A stretch of DNA of 64,000 nt from assembly GCF_009708005.2 (NCBI RefSeq), contig NZ_CP052757.1, forward strand, positions 3,286,001 to 3,350,000, given 5' to 3'. The stretch comes from Cellulosimicrobium protaetiae (GTDB lineage Bacteria > Actinomycetota > Actinomycetes > Actinomycetales > Cellulomonadaceae). Below are positions 23,974 through 33,949 of the stretch, piece by piece. How positions within the stretch are numbered: the stretch's first letter is position 1; each line of letters begins with the position of its first letter. The position numbers and the translations under genes were made by a program. The notes under the pieces are model-generated. The model saw only the letters and a program-made list of their open reading frames with translations. It was not told the origin of the DNA and made no database searches.

Positions 23974-25314
23974 ATGAGCGACCACACCACCGCGCGCCTC
24001 CCCGACGGCTACGACCTCGTCCCCCTCACGACGGACGACCTGCGCGAGGTGCTCGACCTCGACACGACGACGTTCCCCTCTCCCGTCGAGGTCGACGAGC
24101 TCGTCGACCTCCCGTTCCCCCTCACGTGGGAGCGCACGCTGGGCGTGGTCCAGGAGCGCGAGGACGACGACGCGCCGCCCGTCGACGGCGCGCGGCCCGT
24201 GCGTCGCGAGCTCGTCGGGATGCATGCCTCGTACCCGTTCGCGCGGTTCCCCGTACCCGGCGCGACCGCTCCGGTCGCGGGTCTGACGTGGGTCGCGGTG
24301 CACCCGGGCCACCGCCGCCGCGGGATCCTCACCGCGATGATCGACACGCACCTCGCGCGCTGCCGCGAGCGCGGGGAACCGCTGTCCGCGCTCTTCGCCG
24401 CGGAGGCCGCGATCTACGGGCGCTTCGGGTACGGCAAGGCCGCGGACGACCTGCGCCTCACGGTGCCCCGCGGGGTCGCGCTGCGCGACGTCCCCGGCGC
24501 CGAGCGCCACACCGTGCGCATCGAGCGGGCCGACCGCGAACGCCACGGCGCGCTCGTCGCCGCGCTCCACGAGCAGGCGGGCGCCGACGCGACCGGCCAG
24601 GGCGCCGGGATCAACCGCCCCGGCTGGGCGACGCGCGAGACGCCCGAGCTCCAGGCGACGTTCTGGGACGACGCGAAGGTGTGGCGCAAGGACCGCGAAC
24701 CCACGCGCATCGCGATCGTCGAGCTCGACGGCGAGCCGCGCGGGTACGCGCGGTTCCACCGCAAGCTGTCCTGGGAGGTCACCGGCCCGCGCGGTCCGGT
24801 GAGCACGGGCGAGGTCGTCGCGCTCGACGCGGCGGCGGCGCGCGCCCTGTGGGGCGTCCTCACCGACCTCGACCTCACGCACGAGGTGACGCCCTTCATG
24901 CTCCCCGTGGACGACGTCGTCACGAGCCTCCTCGTGGACCCGCGGTCGGCCGCGCCACGGCTCGCGGACAACCTCTGGGTGCGCGTGGTGGACGTCCCGG
25001 CCGCGCTCGCCGCGCGTCGCTACGCGGCCGACGTGGACGTCGTCCTGCACGTGACCGACGAGCGCCTTGCCGAGAACGCCGGGCACTGGCGGCTGCGTGC
25101 CGGGGCCTTCGGGGAGGCGACGGCCGAGCGCACCGAGGACGCCGCGGACCTCTCGCTCGACGTGCGCGAGCTCGGCGCCGTCTACCTGGGCGGGACCTCG
25201 CTCGCGGCCCTCGGCGCCGCGGGGCTCGTCACCGAGCACGCCCCCGGCACCCTCGCCCGCGCGAGCGCGGCGTTCGGCTGGCCCGTCGCGCCGGTGTGCA
25301 GCTGGGTCTTCTGA
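23974..25314 (+). CDS. GNAT acetyltransferase of the Eis family
   Basis: A 446-residue protein with the tripartite Eis architecture: an N-terminal GNAT domain with the acetyl-CoA loop VHPGHRRRGILTAMI (about residues 109-123) and YGRFGYG (about 148-154), a second degenerate GNAT region, and a C-terminal sterol-carrier-like domain. The protein ends in Phe (PVCSWVF); in Eis the C-terminal carboxylate takes part in catalysis. Eis enzymes acetylate aminoglycosides at several amines and also protein lysines. Whether this homologue confers resistance cannot be read from sequence. ATG 23974 is preceded by GGGAGGA. It is convergent with the Nei glycosylase gene, with only 28 nt between stops. Confidence 0.88.
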   Translation: MSDHTTARLPDGYDLVPLTTDDLREVLDLDTTTFPSPVEVDELVDLPFPLTWERTLGVVQEREDDDAPPVDGARPVRRELVGMHASYPFARFPVPGATAPVAGLTWVAVHPGHRRRGILTAMIDTHLARCRERGEPLSALFAAEAAIYGRFGYGKAADDLRLTVPRGVALRDVPGAERHTVRIERADRERHGALVAALHEQAGADATGQGAGINRPGWATRETPELQATFWDDAKVWRKDREPTRIAIVELDGEPRGYARFHRKLSWEVTGPRGPVSTGEVVALDAAAARALWGVLTDLDLTHEVTPFMLPVDDVVTSLLVDPRSAAPRLADNLWVRVVDVPAALAARRYAADVDVVLHVTDERLAENAGHWRLRAGAFGEATAERTEDAADLSLDVRELGAVYLGGTSLAALGAAGLVTEHAPGTLARASAAFGWPVAPVCSWVF

Positions 25315-25342
25315 GCCACGCGGCGCACCGGTCGGAGCGCCG

Positions 25343-26386
25343 TCAGGTCTGGCAGACCCCGCACCAGAACAGGTTGCGCCCCGCGAGCTCCTTCAGCAGC
25401 ACGGGTGTCCCGCACACCCGGCACGGCAGCCCGTCGCGCCGGTAGACGTAGAACGACTCGTCCCTCGGCACGGCCCCGGGGTCGCCGTCCGTGTTCTGCC
25501 GGACGACCCGGCGCCCGGCGCCGGGCGCGGTCTCCGTGACCGGCGCCGGGCCCGGCGCGTCGCGGTCCTCGGGTCGCGTCGTGACGATCGCGCCGCGCCG
25601 CACGCCGTCGTGCATGAGGACGACGAGGTCGTCCCACAGTCCGCCGAGGACCTCGGTCGGGACGTCGCGACCGGGCCGCAGCGGGTCGAGCCCCGCCCGG
25701 AACAGCGACTCCGCACGGTAGATGTTGCCGACGCCTGCGACGACGTCCTGGTTCATGAGCAGCAGCGCGACGGCGCTCCGCGAGCGCCGCACGGCGGTCA
25801 CGAACTCCTCGCGCGGGTCGGGCTCCCCCGGGCGAGGATCGCGGATCGGGTCGGGTCCGAGCCGACGTTCGACCTCGCCCTTCTCCGCTCCCGTGATCAC
25901 CTCGCACGCCGTGGGCCCGTTGAGGTCGGCGACGGCGTGCCGCCCGAGCAGCCGCGCACGCACGGCGCCGCGCGGTGCCGGAGGGGACCAGGCGTCGTCG
26001 GGCGACTCCTCGACGGGCTCCGCCGGCACGGTCTCGCGCTCCCCGACCCGTCGGCGCGGGGCGCCGATCGCGTGGACGACGGCGGTGCTGCCGTCGCCGG
26101 CGAACGTCCAGGCGCCGTAGAGGCCAAGGTGGACGCGGAGCCAGCGGACGTCGTCGCGCCGTGCGACGGCAGACGGGTCGTCGAGGACGGCGCGGGCACG
26201 CGCGGGGTCCGCGAAACCGAGGAAGAGCTGTTTGCCCCACGCCTCGCTCGCGACGAGCACGTGCCCGTCGAGCAGGGCGGCACCCGCGGCGAACCGGCCC
26301 TGCGGGCTGCTCACCGCGAGCGTCTCGCCCGTGAACAGCTCGCCGAGGGCGCGCGCGAGCCGGTGGACGGTGTGCCCCTCGGGCAC
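25343..26386 (-). CDS. nei: Fpg/Nei-family DNA glycosylase/AP lyase (endonuclease VIII type)
   Basis: A 347-residue base-excision repair enzyme for oxidised bases. It starts (M)PEGHTVHRLA: Pro2 is the Schiff-base nucleophile after Met removal and Glu3 the general acid. The H2TH region contains LLMNQDVVAGVGNIYRAE (about residues 205-222), and the C-terminal zinc finger has CRVCG and, 15 residues on, CGVC. GHTVHRLA is the mycobacterial Nei2-like form. A longer Pro/Gly-rich linker lies before the zinc finger, making it larger than E. coli Nei. The GTG at 26386 lies 1 nt after the rpiB stop, so both are expected on one mRNA, and no other start gives Pro2-Glu3. Confidence 0.92.
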   Translation of the reverse strand: MPEGHTVHRLARALGELFTGETLAVSSPQGRFAAGAALLDGHVLVASEAWGKQLFLGFADPARARAVLDDPSAVARRDDVRWLRVHLGLYGAWTFAGDGSTAVVHAIGAPRRRVGERETVPAEPVEESPDDAWSPPAPRGAVRARLLGRHAVADLNGPTACEVITGAEKGEVERRLGPDPIRDPRPGEPDPREEFVTAVRRSRSAVALLLMNQDVVAGVGNIYRAESLFRAGLDPLRPGRDVPTEVLGGLWDDLVVLMHDGVRRGAIVTTRPEDRDAPGPAPVTETAPGAGRRVVRQNTDGDPGAVPRDESFYVYRRDGLPCRVCGTPVLLKELAGRNLFWCGVCQT

Positions 26387-26387
26387 G

Positions 26388-26849
26388 TCAGGCGGAGGCG
26401 CCGCGCGCCGTCTCGTACGCCGCGAGCTGGTCGATCCGGCGCTGGTGGCGCGGGTCGCCGCTGAACGGCTCGGCGAGGAACGCGTCGACGAGCTCGACGG
26501 CCTCGTCCACGGAGTGCTGACGCGCACCCACCGCGACGACGTTCGCGTCGTTGTGCTGGCGGCCGAGACGCGCGGTCTCCAGGCTCCACGCGAGCGCGGC
26601 ACGCACGCCGACGACCTTGTTGGCCGCGATCTGCTCTCCGTTGCCGGACCCGCCGATCACGACGCCGAGCGAACCGGGCTCGGCAGCGACGGCCTCGCCC
26701 GCCGCGAAGCAGAAGGACGGGTAGTCGTCCTGCGCGTCGTAGGTGTGGGCCCCGTGGTCGACGACGTCGTGCCCCGCTGCCTCGAGGTGCTCGACGAGAT
26801 GGGTCTTGAGCTCGTAGCCCGCGTGGTCCGCGGCGATGTGAACGCGCAT
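26388..26849 (-). CDS. rpiB: Ribose-5-phosphate isomerase B
   Basis: A 153-residue enzyme of the RpiB/LacA fold interconverting ribose 5-phosphate and ribulose 5-phosphate in the pentose phosphate pathway. MRVHIAADHAGYELK is the start signature, VDHGAHTYDAQDDYPSF follows, and GVVIGGSGNGEQIAANK (about residues 64-80) has the Glu-containing GSGNGEQ used as the base in the mycobacterial enzyme, where the E. coli-type active-site Cys is absent. The C-terminus carries the helical extension typical of actinobacterial forms. ATG 26849 has CATGAT 6 nt upstream and no Shine-Dalgarno, so the message may be leaderless. It is the first gene of a two-gene unit with nei. Confidence 0.94.
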   Translation of the reverse strand: MRVHIAADHAGYELKTHLVEHLEAAGHDVVDHGAHTYDAQDDYPSFCFAAGEAVAAEPGSLGVVIGGSGNGEQIAANKVVGVRAALAWSLETARLGRQHNDANVVAVGARQHSVDEAVELVDAFLAEPFSGDPRHQRRIDQLAAYETARGASA

Positions 26850-26909
26850 GGGCCCATCATGCCCCAGCGGCACACCTGGACGTCGGGGGGAGGCCGTAGC
26901 CTGAGACGC

Positions 26910-28964
26910 ATGACACAGACCTCCCCGACGTCCACGCCGGCGTCCCCGTCCGGCACGACCGACCGGGCGCGCTCCGGCATCGACCTCGACGCGCTGGACC
27001 CCGCCGTCCGGCCGCAGGACGACCTCTACCGCCACGTCAACGGGCGCTGGCTCGCGACGCACGAGATCCCCGCGGACCGCGCCATGGACGGCGCGTTCCG
27101 CGCGCTGCACGACCAGGCCGAGCTGCACGTGCGCGAGATCATCACGGACCTCGGCGAGCAGGTGGCCTCGGGGGCCACGGACGTCGGGGCGGACGCCGCG
27201 AAGGTCGGCGCGCTCTACGCGAGCTTCATGGACACCGGCCGGATCGAGGCGCTCGGCACGTCGCCGCTGCAGACCGACCTCGCGCTGGTCGCGTCGGCGA
27301 CGACGCAGGCGGAGCTCACCGGGGTGCTCGGTGCGCTGCAGCGCACGGGTGGCGCGGGTGCGGTCGGCTTCTGGGTCGACAACGACGCGAAGGACCCCGA
27401 GCGCTACGTCGCCTACCTGTACCAGTCCGGCCTCGGGCTGCCCGACGAGGCGTACTACCGCGAGGACCAGTACGCCCCGGTGCGCGAGAAGTACGTGCCG
27501 CACGTCGCGCGCATGCTCGCGCTCGCGGGCGTCACCGCCGAGACGTGGGGCGCAGCCCCCGAGGACGCGGCCACGCGGGTCCTCGCACTCGAGACGAGGC
27601 TGGCCGCGAAGCACTGGGACGTCGTCCGCGACCGCGACGCCGACCTCACCTACAACCCTCGCACGCTCGCCGCGCTCGCCGACGAGGCGCCCGGGTTCGA
27701 CTGGCGCGCGTGGGTCCTCGCGCTCGGTGCGCCGCAGGGCTCGCTGGACGACGTCGTCGTGCGCGAGCCGGACTTCGCGGCCGGCTTCGCCGAGCTGTGG
27801 GCGAGCGAGCCGCTCGAGGACTGGAAGCTGTGGATGGTGTACCACCTGGTCACCGCCCGCGCGCCGTACCTCACCGACGAGATCGTCGAAGCCAACTTCG
27901 ACTTCTACGGGCGCACGCTGTCGGGCGCCCAGGAGGTGCGCGAGCGCTGGAAGCGCGGCGTCTCCGTCGTCGAGGGCGCGCTCGGCGAGGCCGTGGGCGC
28001 GCAGTACGTGGCCCGGCACTTCCCGCCCGCGCACAAGGCGCGCATGGAGGAGCTCGTCGCCTACCTCGTGGAGGCGTACCGCGAGTCGATCACGACGCTC
28101 GACTGGATGACGGAGGAGACGAAGGAGAAGGCGCTCGCCAAGCTCGAGGCGTTCACTCCCAAGATCGGCTACCCGGTGAGGTGGCGCGACTACTCCGCGC
28201 TCGTCGTCGAGGCCGACGACCTCGTCGGCAACGTGCGCCGCGCCCACGCGTTCGAGCAGGACCGCGAGCTCGGCAAGATCGGCAAGCCGCTCGACCGCGA
28301 CGAGTGGTTCATGACGCCGCAGACCGTGAACGCGTACTACAACCCGGGCATGAACGAGATCGTCTTCCCCGCGGCGATCCTCCAGCCACCGTTCTTCGAC
28401 CCCGAGGCCGACGACGCCGTCAACTACGGCGGCATCGGCGCGGTCATCGGCCACGAGATCGGGCACGGGTTCGACGACCAGGGCTCCAAGTACGACGGCG
28501 CGGGCCGCCTCGAGGACTGGTGGACGACGACCGACCGCGAGGAGTTCGAGAAGCGCACCACGGCGCTCATCGCCCAGTACGACGCGTTCCGCCCCGCCCA
28601 GCTCGGCGAGGACGGGCCGCACGTCAACGGTGCGCTGACGATCGGCGAGAACATCGGCGACCTCGGCGGCCTGTCGATCGCGCTCAAGGCCTACCGGATC
28701 GCGCTCGGCCGACCGCTCGACGAGGCGCCCGTCGTCGACGGGCTCACGGGCATCGAGCGCGTGTTCCTCGGCTGGGCGCAGGTGTGGCAGTCCAAGGGCC
28801 GTGACGAGGAGGTCGTGCGCCGGATCGCGACCGACCCGCACTCCCCCAACGAGTTCCGCTGCAACGGCGTCGTGCGCAACGTCGACGAGTTCTACGCGGC
28901 GTACGACGTGCAGCCGGGCGACGCGCTGTACCTGGCGCCCGAGGAGCGCGTGCGCATCTGGTGA
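26910..28964 (+). CDS. M13-family (neprilysin/PepO-type) zinc metallopeptidase
   Basis: A 684-residue endopeptidase of family M13. The zinc site is VIGHEIGHGFDD (HEIGH, about residues 516-520) with the third ligand in ENIGDLGGLS (about residues 575-584); the substrate-binding motif NAYYNP is near residue 475 and the N-terminal domain starts DDLYRHVNGRWL. There is no signal peptide or N-terminal anchor, unlike eukaryotic neprilysin, so it is probably cytosolic like bacterial PepO. Family members cleave peptides of roughly 5-40 residues. The ATG at 26910 has TAGCCT 7 nt upstream (26897-26902) and no ribosome site, indicating a leaderless mRNA. The transcript ends in a 20-bp hairpin just after the stop. 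Confidence 0.93.
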   Translation: MTQTSPTSTPASPSGTTDRARSGIDLDALDPAVRPQDDLYRHVNGRWLATHEIPADRAMDGAFRALHDQAELHVREIITDLGEQVASGATDVGADAAKVGALYASFMDTGRIEALGTSPLQTDLALVASATTQAELTGVLGALQRTGGAGAVGFWVDNDAKDPERYVAYLYQSGLGLPDEAYYREDQYAPVREKYVPHVARMLALAGVTAETWGAAPEDAATRVLALETRLAAKHWDVVRDRDADLTYNPRTLAALADEAPGFDWRAWVLALGAPQGSLDDVVVREPDFAAGFAELWASEPLEDWKLWMVYHLVTARAPYLTDEIVEANFDFYGRTLSGAQEVRERWKRGVSVVEGALGEAVGAQYVARHFPPAHKARMEELVAYLVEAYRESITTLDWMTEETKEKALAKLEAFTPKIGYPVRWRDYSALVVEADDLVGNVRRAHAFEQDRELGKIGKPLDRDEWFMTPQTVNAYYNPGMNEIVFPAAILQPPFFDPEADDAVNYGGIGAVIGHEIGHGFDDQGSKYDGAGRLEDWWTTTDREEFEKRTTALIAQYDAFRPAQLGEDGPHVNGALTIGENIGDLGGLSIALKAYRIALGRPLDEAPVVDGLTGIERVFLGWAQVWQSKGRDEEVVRRIATDPHSPNEFRCNGVVRNVDEFYAAYDVQPGDALYLAPEERVRIW

Positions 28965-28970
28965 CGGACA

Positions 28971-29015
28971 GCACGAAGGGCCCGCGGCGGTTCTCCCGCC
29001 GCGGGCCCTTCGTGC
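28971..29015. terminator. Strong hairpin terminator after the M13 peptidase gene
   Basis: A perfect 20-bp stem (28971-28990 with 28996-29015) with loop TTCTC lies 6 nt after the stop codon, between two convergent genes, so it probably stops both transcripts. Confidence 0.8.
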
Positions 29016-29069
29016 GTCGCGGAGCGCTTCGTGCGCCGCCGAGGTCGCCGGGCGTCGCCCGGCAACGGG

Positions 29070-30263
29070 TCAGAGAGTCCGGATCCCCGCGCGGGCGATG
29101 GTGAAGCCCTTGCCCGTCGCGTCGTCCCGGCACGTCATTCCTGTCTCCGCGCTGTCGCACGTGAACGGACCGACCGTCTTGGACGTGCCGTAGTCGAGGA
29201 TCGCCGTGTCCCCCGGGGCCGCCTGGGGCTGCTCGGCCGCCGGGACGCACGGCTGCTCCACGCTGCCGTCGGCGTTCAGGACCACCTTGTAGCCGACGGT
29301 ACCGGTGCAGCCGTCGACCGGGGCCGGCTGAGCGCCGAGCTGCGCGATGACGCACGTCGCGCTGACGTCCGTCACCTCGCACGTGATGTTGCGCGACTCG
29401 GACGCGAACGTCTCCGACACCGTGGGTTCGGCCGGAGCCGGCTCCTCGGCACCCTCCGTCGCGCTCGCGGCCGGCGGCGTCGTCGCGCCTCCCGCGGGGT
29501 CGCCGTCGCCCCCGCCGCCGAGCAGCGAGATCGCGAAGACGACCGCCCCGAGGACGAGCAGGGCGTCGACGACGATGAAGGCGATCCAGCCCGGGCTCAG
29601 CCGGTCGGACCCGCGGCCACCACCGCCCGCGCCGCGCCCGTTCCCGCGGCCCGCGGGCGGACGGGACGGCGTGCCGGACCCGCCCGACGCTCCCGCTGTC
29701 TGCGGCGTCGAGGCGCCGGCCGGCGGGTGGTAGGCCGGCTGCGACCCGGGCTGGTGCGGCACGGACGACGCGTAGCCCGCCTGCGGCGCCGGCTCGAACG
29801 AGGGAGCACCCGGTGCGGTGTAGGCGCTCGTCGCCGCGTACCCGGTCGTCGCCGGGTCCGACGTCGCGTAGGCCGGGCGGCTCGCTGCGGTCCCGACCGG
29901 AGCGGCGACGCCGAAGCCGCCCTGCTCCGTCGCGTAGCGCACCCGCTGCGGGGGCACCGGTGACGGCGCGGGGACCGCGGGCTGGGCCGCCGTCGGGAGC
30001 TGCGTGATCGGCGTGGCGTGCTGGACCGTCGTGGGCTGGAACGACGACGCGACGACGGTCGGCTGACCGTCCGCGGGGGTCGCGCGGGGGGCCTGGGCGG
30101 TCGGACCGCTCGTGGGCGCGAAGGACGGCGGCGCGGCGGACGCGGCGCCGGGCACCGGGCCGGCGAACGCCTGCGTCGGCTGCGCGTCGTGCCGACCGAC
30201 CGCGGGCCCCGGCACGCCGCCGGGGGGCGGCGGCGGCGGTGGCACGGGTGCGTTCGGGGACAT
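29070..30263 (-). CDS. Single-pass membrane protein with a DUF6636-like secreted domain
   Basis: A 397-residue protein in three parts: about 225 residues of Pro/Ala/Thr/Gln-rich disordered sequence starting with a run of seven prolines; one hydrophobic helix (about 228-252, PGWIAFIVVDALLVLGAVVF) ending in Gly-rich sequence; and a C-terminal domain of about 100 residues with six Cys. The C-terminal segment DYGTSKTVGPFTCDSAETG with following GKGFTIARAG matches the DUF6636 pattern of actinobacterial secreted proteins as I recall it. Topology is probably cytosolic proline-rich arm and extracytoplasmic Cys-rich domain with disulfides. Function unknown; similar layouts occur in substrates or partners of actinobacterial kinases. 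ATG 30263 follows GAGGAG. Confidence 0.7.
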   Translation of the reverse strand: MSPNAPVPPPPPPPGGVPGPAVGRHDAQPTQAFAGPVPGAASAAPPSFAPTSGPTAQAPRATPADGQPTVVASSFQPTTVQHATPITQLPTAAQPAVPAPSPVPPQRVRYATEQGGFGVAAPVGTAASRPAYATSDPATTGYAATSAYTAPGAPSFEPAPQAGYASSVPHQPGSQPAYHPPAGASTPQTAGASGGSGTPSRPPAGRGNGRGAGGGGRGSDRLSPGWIAFIVVDALLVLGAVVFAISLLGGGGDGDPAGGATTPPAASATEGAEEPAPAEPTVSETFASESRNITCEVTDVSATCVIAQLGAQPAPVDGCTGTVGYKVVLNADGSVEQPCVPAAEQPQAAPGDTAILDYGTSKTVGPFTCDSAETGMTCRDDATGKGFTIARAGIRTL

Positions 30264-30428
30264 TCGGCTCCTCGCGGGCTCCTCGACGGACTCGCCCGGC
30301 ACGACCGGGCGGCGGGCGCTCCTGACACCGCCCGCAACCTGACGAAGCATGGCACGAGGCACCCGTGCGGGTCGAACCCCGCCGACGGCCGGACCGTCCC
30401 GCCGGCGGGGTGCCGGGCCGGGACCGCG

Positions 30429-31073
30429 TCAGTCGAAGACCGGCCCCTGCGTACGCGTGCGCTTGATCTCGAAGAACCCGGGGGTGCTCGCGACGAGGAC
30501 GCACCCGTCCCACAGCCGACCAGCGGCTTCGCCCTTCGGGGCGGGCGTCACGACGGGCCCGAAGAAGGCCGTGCCGCCGAACGCGACGACCGGCGTGCCG
30601 ACGTCCTCGCCGACGCGCCCGATCCCCTCGGCGTGCGACGCGCGCAGCTGCTCGTCGTACGCGTCGGAGCCCGCCGCCTCGGCGAGCGACGCCGGCAGGC
30701 CCACCTCCGCGAGCGCCTCGCGCAGCACCGCGTCGTAGTCCGTGCGGCCGCCCGGGTGCAGGCGCGTCCCGATCGCGTCGTAGAGCGGCTTGACGACCTC
30801 CTCGCCGTGCTCGACGCGCGCGGCGGTGACCACGCGCACCGGACCCCAGGCCTTCTCCATGAGCTCGCGGTACTCCTCCGGCAGGTCCCGGCCCTCGTTG
30901 AGCACGGCGAGGCTCATGACGTGCCAGCGGACGGTGACGTCGCGCACCTGCTCGACCTCACCCATCCAGCGGCTCGTCATCCACGCCCACGGGCAGACGG
31001 GGTCGAACCAGAAGTCGGCGACGCGCACGGCGTCCTCGGTCGCGGTGGTGTCGGACGTCGCGGTGAGGGTCAC
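30429..31073 (-). CDS. DsbA-family protein, Rv2466c-like (mycothiol-dependent reductase type)
   Basis: A 214-residue thioredoxin-fold protein very similar to mycobacterial Rv2466c, a mycothiol-dependent nitroreductase that activates some nitro prodrugs. Shared stretches are [45 protein letters not shown] with following [18 protein letters not shown] and FFEIKRTRT. The active site differs: Rv2466c has CPWC, here it is CPWA, so the resolving Cys is missing and only a monothiol mechanism with mycothiol or another thiol partner is possible. No signal peptide, hence cytosolic. The GTG at 31073 is 9 nt from AAGGAG. It is divergent from pepN; two 13-bp direct repeats lie in between. Confidence 0.85.
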   Translation of the reverse strand: MTLTATSDTTATEDAVRVADFWFDPVCPWAWMTSRWMGEVEQVRDVTVRWHVMSLAVLNEGRDLPEEYRELMEKAWGPVRVVTAARVEHGEEVVKPLYDAIGTRLHPGGRTDYDAVLREALAEVGLPASLAEAAGSDAYDEQLRASHAEGIGRVGEDVGTPVVAFGGTAFFGPVVTPAPKGEAAGRLWDGCVLVASTPGFFEIKRTRTQGPVFD

Positions 31074-31194
31074 GGGACGGGTCTCCTTCGTCGTGGGCGG
31101 CGCCCGGTGGACCCGGGTCGCCAAGGTGTCAGGGCGGCGCGCGCGGACGGCCGACGCCGTCGCCCACCCAGTCTCGACACCGGGCGGCCGCAGC

Positions 31195-31220
31195 GTATTC
31201 CCGGGAGGTATTCCCGGGGG
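31195..31220. repeat. Tandem 13-bp repeat in the divergent DsbA-family/pepN promoter region
   Basis: GTATTCCCGGGAG and GTATTCCCGGGGG stand head to tail (31195-31207 and 31208-31220). Each contains the palindromic TCCCGGGA-like core. It could be an operator for one or both divergent genes; no regulator can be named. Confidence 0.4.
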
Positions 31221-31307
31221 CGGGCGCGGGCACCCGTGGGATGATCGTCCGTGGCCCACAGGCCGCCGTCGAGGCCGCCCGGCCCGACCCGAGACCGAGG
31301 AGATGCA

Positions 31308-33887
31308 GTGCCCGGAGAGAACCTCACCCGCGCCGAGGCGAGCGAGCGCGCGGCGATCGTCGACGTCCAGTCCTACGAGGTCGACCTCGACCTCACGACG
31401 GGGGCGACGACGTTCGCGTCGACGACCGTGGTGCGGTTCACCGCGACCGAGGGGGCGAGCACCTTCGTCGACCTCGTCGCCCCGACGGTGCACGAGGTCG
31501 TGCTCAACGGGCGCTCCCTCGACCCGGCGGAGGTCTTCGCGGACTCCCGCATCGCGCTCGACGGCCTGGCGGCCGAGAACGAGCTGCGCGTCGTCGCGGA
31601 CTGCGCGTACACGAACACCGGGGAGGGGCTGCACCGCTTCGTCGACCCGGTCGACGGCGAGGTCTACCTCTACACGCAGTTCGAGGTGCCGGACTCGCGG
31701 CGCGTGTTCACCGTGTTCGAGCAGCCCGACCTCAAGGCGACGTTCGCGTTCTTCGTGACCGCGCCCGCCGCGTGGCAGGTCGTGAGCAACCAGCCGACGC
31801 CGGCGCCCGAGGCGCTGGGCACGAAGGCCGACCCGACGGGCACCGGCGCGGGCGACGTCGAGGTCGCGCGGTGGGCGTTCGAGCCGACGCCGCGCATCTC
31901 CTCGTACATCACCGCGCTCGTCGCGGGCCCGTACGTCGTCGAGCGCAGCGAGCTGACGTCGTCCGACGGCCGCACGATCCCCCTCGGTGTCTTCTGCCGT
32001 GCGTCGCTCGCGGACCACATGGACGCCGACTACGTGTTCGACAAGACGCGCGAGGGCTTCACGTTCTTCGAGTCCGCATTCGAGCACCCGTACCCGTTCG
32101 ACAAGTACGACCAGCTCTTCGTGCCCGAGTACAACATGGGCGCGATGGAGAACGCCGGGTGCGTGACGTTCACCGAGACGTACGTGTTCCGCTCCAAGGT
32201 GACCGACGCGGTCAAGGAGCGTCGCGTCGTGACGATCTTGCACGAGCTCGCGCACATGTGGTTCGGCGACCTCGTCACCATGAAGTGGTGGAACGACCTC
32301 TGGCTCAACGAGTCGTTCGCCGAGTACGCCTCCACGCTCGCGACCGCCGAGGCGACCGAGTGGACCGAGGCCTGGACGACGTTCGCCGCGATGGAGAAGT
32401 CGTGGGCGTACCGCCAGGACCAGCTCCCCTCGACCCACCCGATCGTCGCGACGATCAACGACCTCGAGGACGTCTTCGTCAACTTCGACGGCATCACCTA
32501 CGCCAAGGGCGCGTCGGTGCTCAAGCAGCTCGTCGCCTGGGTCGGCAAGGAGCAGTTCCTCGCCGGCGTCGCCGCGTACTTCCGCAAGCACGCCTGGGGC
32601 AACACCGAGCTGCGCGACCTGCTCGTCGAGCTGGAGGCCACGAGCGGGCGCGACCTCACGCAGTGGTCCGCGCTGTGGCTCGAGACGGCGGGCGTCAACA
32701 CGCTGCGCCCGGAGTTCGAGCTCGACGCGCACGGGCGCTTCACGACGTTCACCGTCCTGCAGTCCGCTGCCGCCGACCACCCGACGCTGCGCCCCCACCG
32801 TCTCGGCATCGGCCTCTACGACCTCGTGGACGGAGTCCTCACGCGGGTGCACCGCGTCGAGGTCGACGTCGACGGCGCCCGCACCGAGATCCCCGAGCTC
32901 CTCGGGCTCGACCGTCCCCAGCTCGTCCTGCTCAACGACGACGACCTCGCCTACGCGAAGATCCGCCTCGACGACGCGTCGCTCCAGGTCGCCACCGAGC
33001 ACCTCGCCGACCTGGCCGACCCGCTGGCCCGCTCGCTCGTCTGGGGCTCCGCGTGGGACGCGACGCGCGACGGCGAGACCCCGGCCGGCGACTACGTCCG
33101 CCTCGTGCTCGGCAACATCGCCCGCGAGACCGAGTCGACGACGATCCGCACCACGCTCAACCAGCTCGCGCTCGCCGCGAAGTCGTACGTCTCGCCGGAG
33201 CGCAGGGACGAGACCCTCGCGCACGTCGGCGACGTGCTCTGGTCGCTCGCGCAGGACGCCGCCCCGGGCTCTGACCTGCAGTTCCAGCTCGTGAAGTTCT
33301 TCGCCCACCTCGCGTCGACGCCCGAGCACGGGACGGTGCTGCGCGCGCTGCTCGACGGCACGCGGACCCTCGACGGGCTCGAGATCGACACGGACCTGCG
33401 CTGGGAGATCCTCGAGGGCCTCGTCCTCCTCGGGCTGGCGGACGACGCCGAGATCGAGGCGACCCTCGTCGCCGACTCGACGGCGACGGGCCAGCAGTCG
33501 GCCGCCCGCGCCCGGGCGACCGTCCCGACCGCCGACGCGAAGCGCGCGGCGTTCGACCGGCTCGTCGGCTCGGAGGACGCCCCCAACGCGATCGTCCGAG
33601 CCACGACGCTCGGCTTCCAGCACGTCAACGACCCGGCCGCGCTCGCACCGCTCGTCGGCCCGTACTTCGACGCGCTGCTGCCGCTCTGGGAGGAGCGGTC
33701 GTACCACATCGCCGAGGCCCTGGTCACCGGCCTGTACCCCGCGCCGCTCGCCACCACCGAGCTGCGTGACGCCACGCAGTCCTGGCTCGACGCGAACCCC
33801 GACGCCGCGCCCGCGCTGCGCCGACTCGTCGTCGAGAACCTCGCCGGTGTCGAGCGCGCCCTCACCGCCCAGGCCGCCGACGCCTGA
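31308..33887 (+). CDS. pepN: Aminopeptidase N, M1 family
   Basis: An 859-residue cytosolic zinc aminopeptidase removing N-terminal residues from peptides. The exopeptidase signature GAMENAG is at about residue 280, the zinc-binding [24 protein letters not shown] at about 315-338 (HExxH with Glu 18 residues on), and the C-terminal half is the long helical ERAP1-like domain typical of actinobacterial PepN. The catalytic Tyr region ([10 protein letters not shown]) is near residue 395. The GTG at 31308 follows GAGGAG at 5 nt; earlier in-frame sequence looks non-coding. The gene ends with a strong hairpin, and an array of 21-bp repeats begins about 190 nt after the stop. Confidence 0.95.
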   Translation: MPGENLTRAEASERAAIVDVQSYEVDLDLTTGATTFASTTVVRFTATEGASTFVDLVAPTVHEVVLNGRSLDPAEVFADSRIALDGLAAENELRVVADCAYTNTGEGLHRFVDPVDGEVYLYTQFEVPDSRRVFTVFEQPDLKATFAFFVTAPAAWQVVSNQPTPAPEALGTKADPTGTGAGDVEVARWAFEPTPRISSYITALVAGPYVVERSELTSSDGRTIPLGVFCRASLADHMDADYVFDKTREGFTFFESAFEHPYPFDKYDQLFVPEYNMGAMENAGCVTFTETYVFRSKVTDAVKERRVVTILHELAHMWFGDLVTMKWWNDLWLNESFAEYASTLATAEATEWTEAWTTFAAMEKSWAYRQDQLPSTHPIVATINDLEDVFVNFDGITYAKGASVLKQLVAWVGKEQFLAGVAAYFRKHAWGNTELRDLLVELEATSGRDLTQWSALWLETAGVNTLRPEFELDAHGRFTTFTVLQSAAADHPTLRPHRLGIGLYDLVDGVLTRVHRVEVDVDGARTEIPELLGLDRPQLVLLNDDDLAYAKIRLDDASLQVATEHLADLADPLARSLVWGSAWDATRDGETPAGDYVRLVLGNIARETESTTIRTTLNQLALAAKSYVSPERRDETLAHVGDVLWSLAQDAAPGSDLQFQLVKFFAHLASTPEHGTVLRALLDGTRTLDGLEIDTDLRWEILEGLVLLGLADDAEIEATLVADSTATGQQSAARARATVPTADAKRAAFDRLVGSEDAPNAIVRATTLGFQHVNDPAALAPLVGPYFDALLPLWEERSYHIAEALVTGLYPAPLATTELRDATQSWLDANPDAAPALRRLVVENLAGVERALTAQAADA

Positions 33888-33900
33888 CCTCACCCACCAC

Positions 33901-33949
33901 CGACGAACGCCGGGCAGCTCCCACGACGGGAGCGGCCCGGCGTTCGTCG
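33901..33949 (+). terminator. Terminator hairpin after pepN
   Basis: Outer arms of 15 bp (33901-33915 with 33935-33949) enclose a second 6-bp stem GCTCCC/GGGAGC (33917-33922 with 33928-33933). The hairpin begins 13 nt after the pepN stop. Confidence 0.7.

Noticed and set aside
25343-26602. A longer Nei protein starting upstream of 26386
   Set aside because: Only the GTG at 26386 gives the essential Pro2-Glu3 N-terminus; the upstream codons overlap rpiB.
30429-33893. A 1154-codon open frame antisense to pepN
   Set aside because: The reverse frame of pepN; the real gene is only the last 215 codons (Rv2466c-like).
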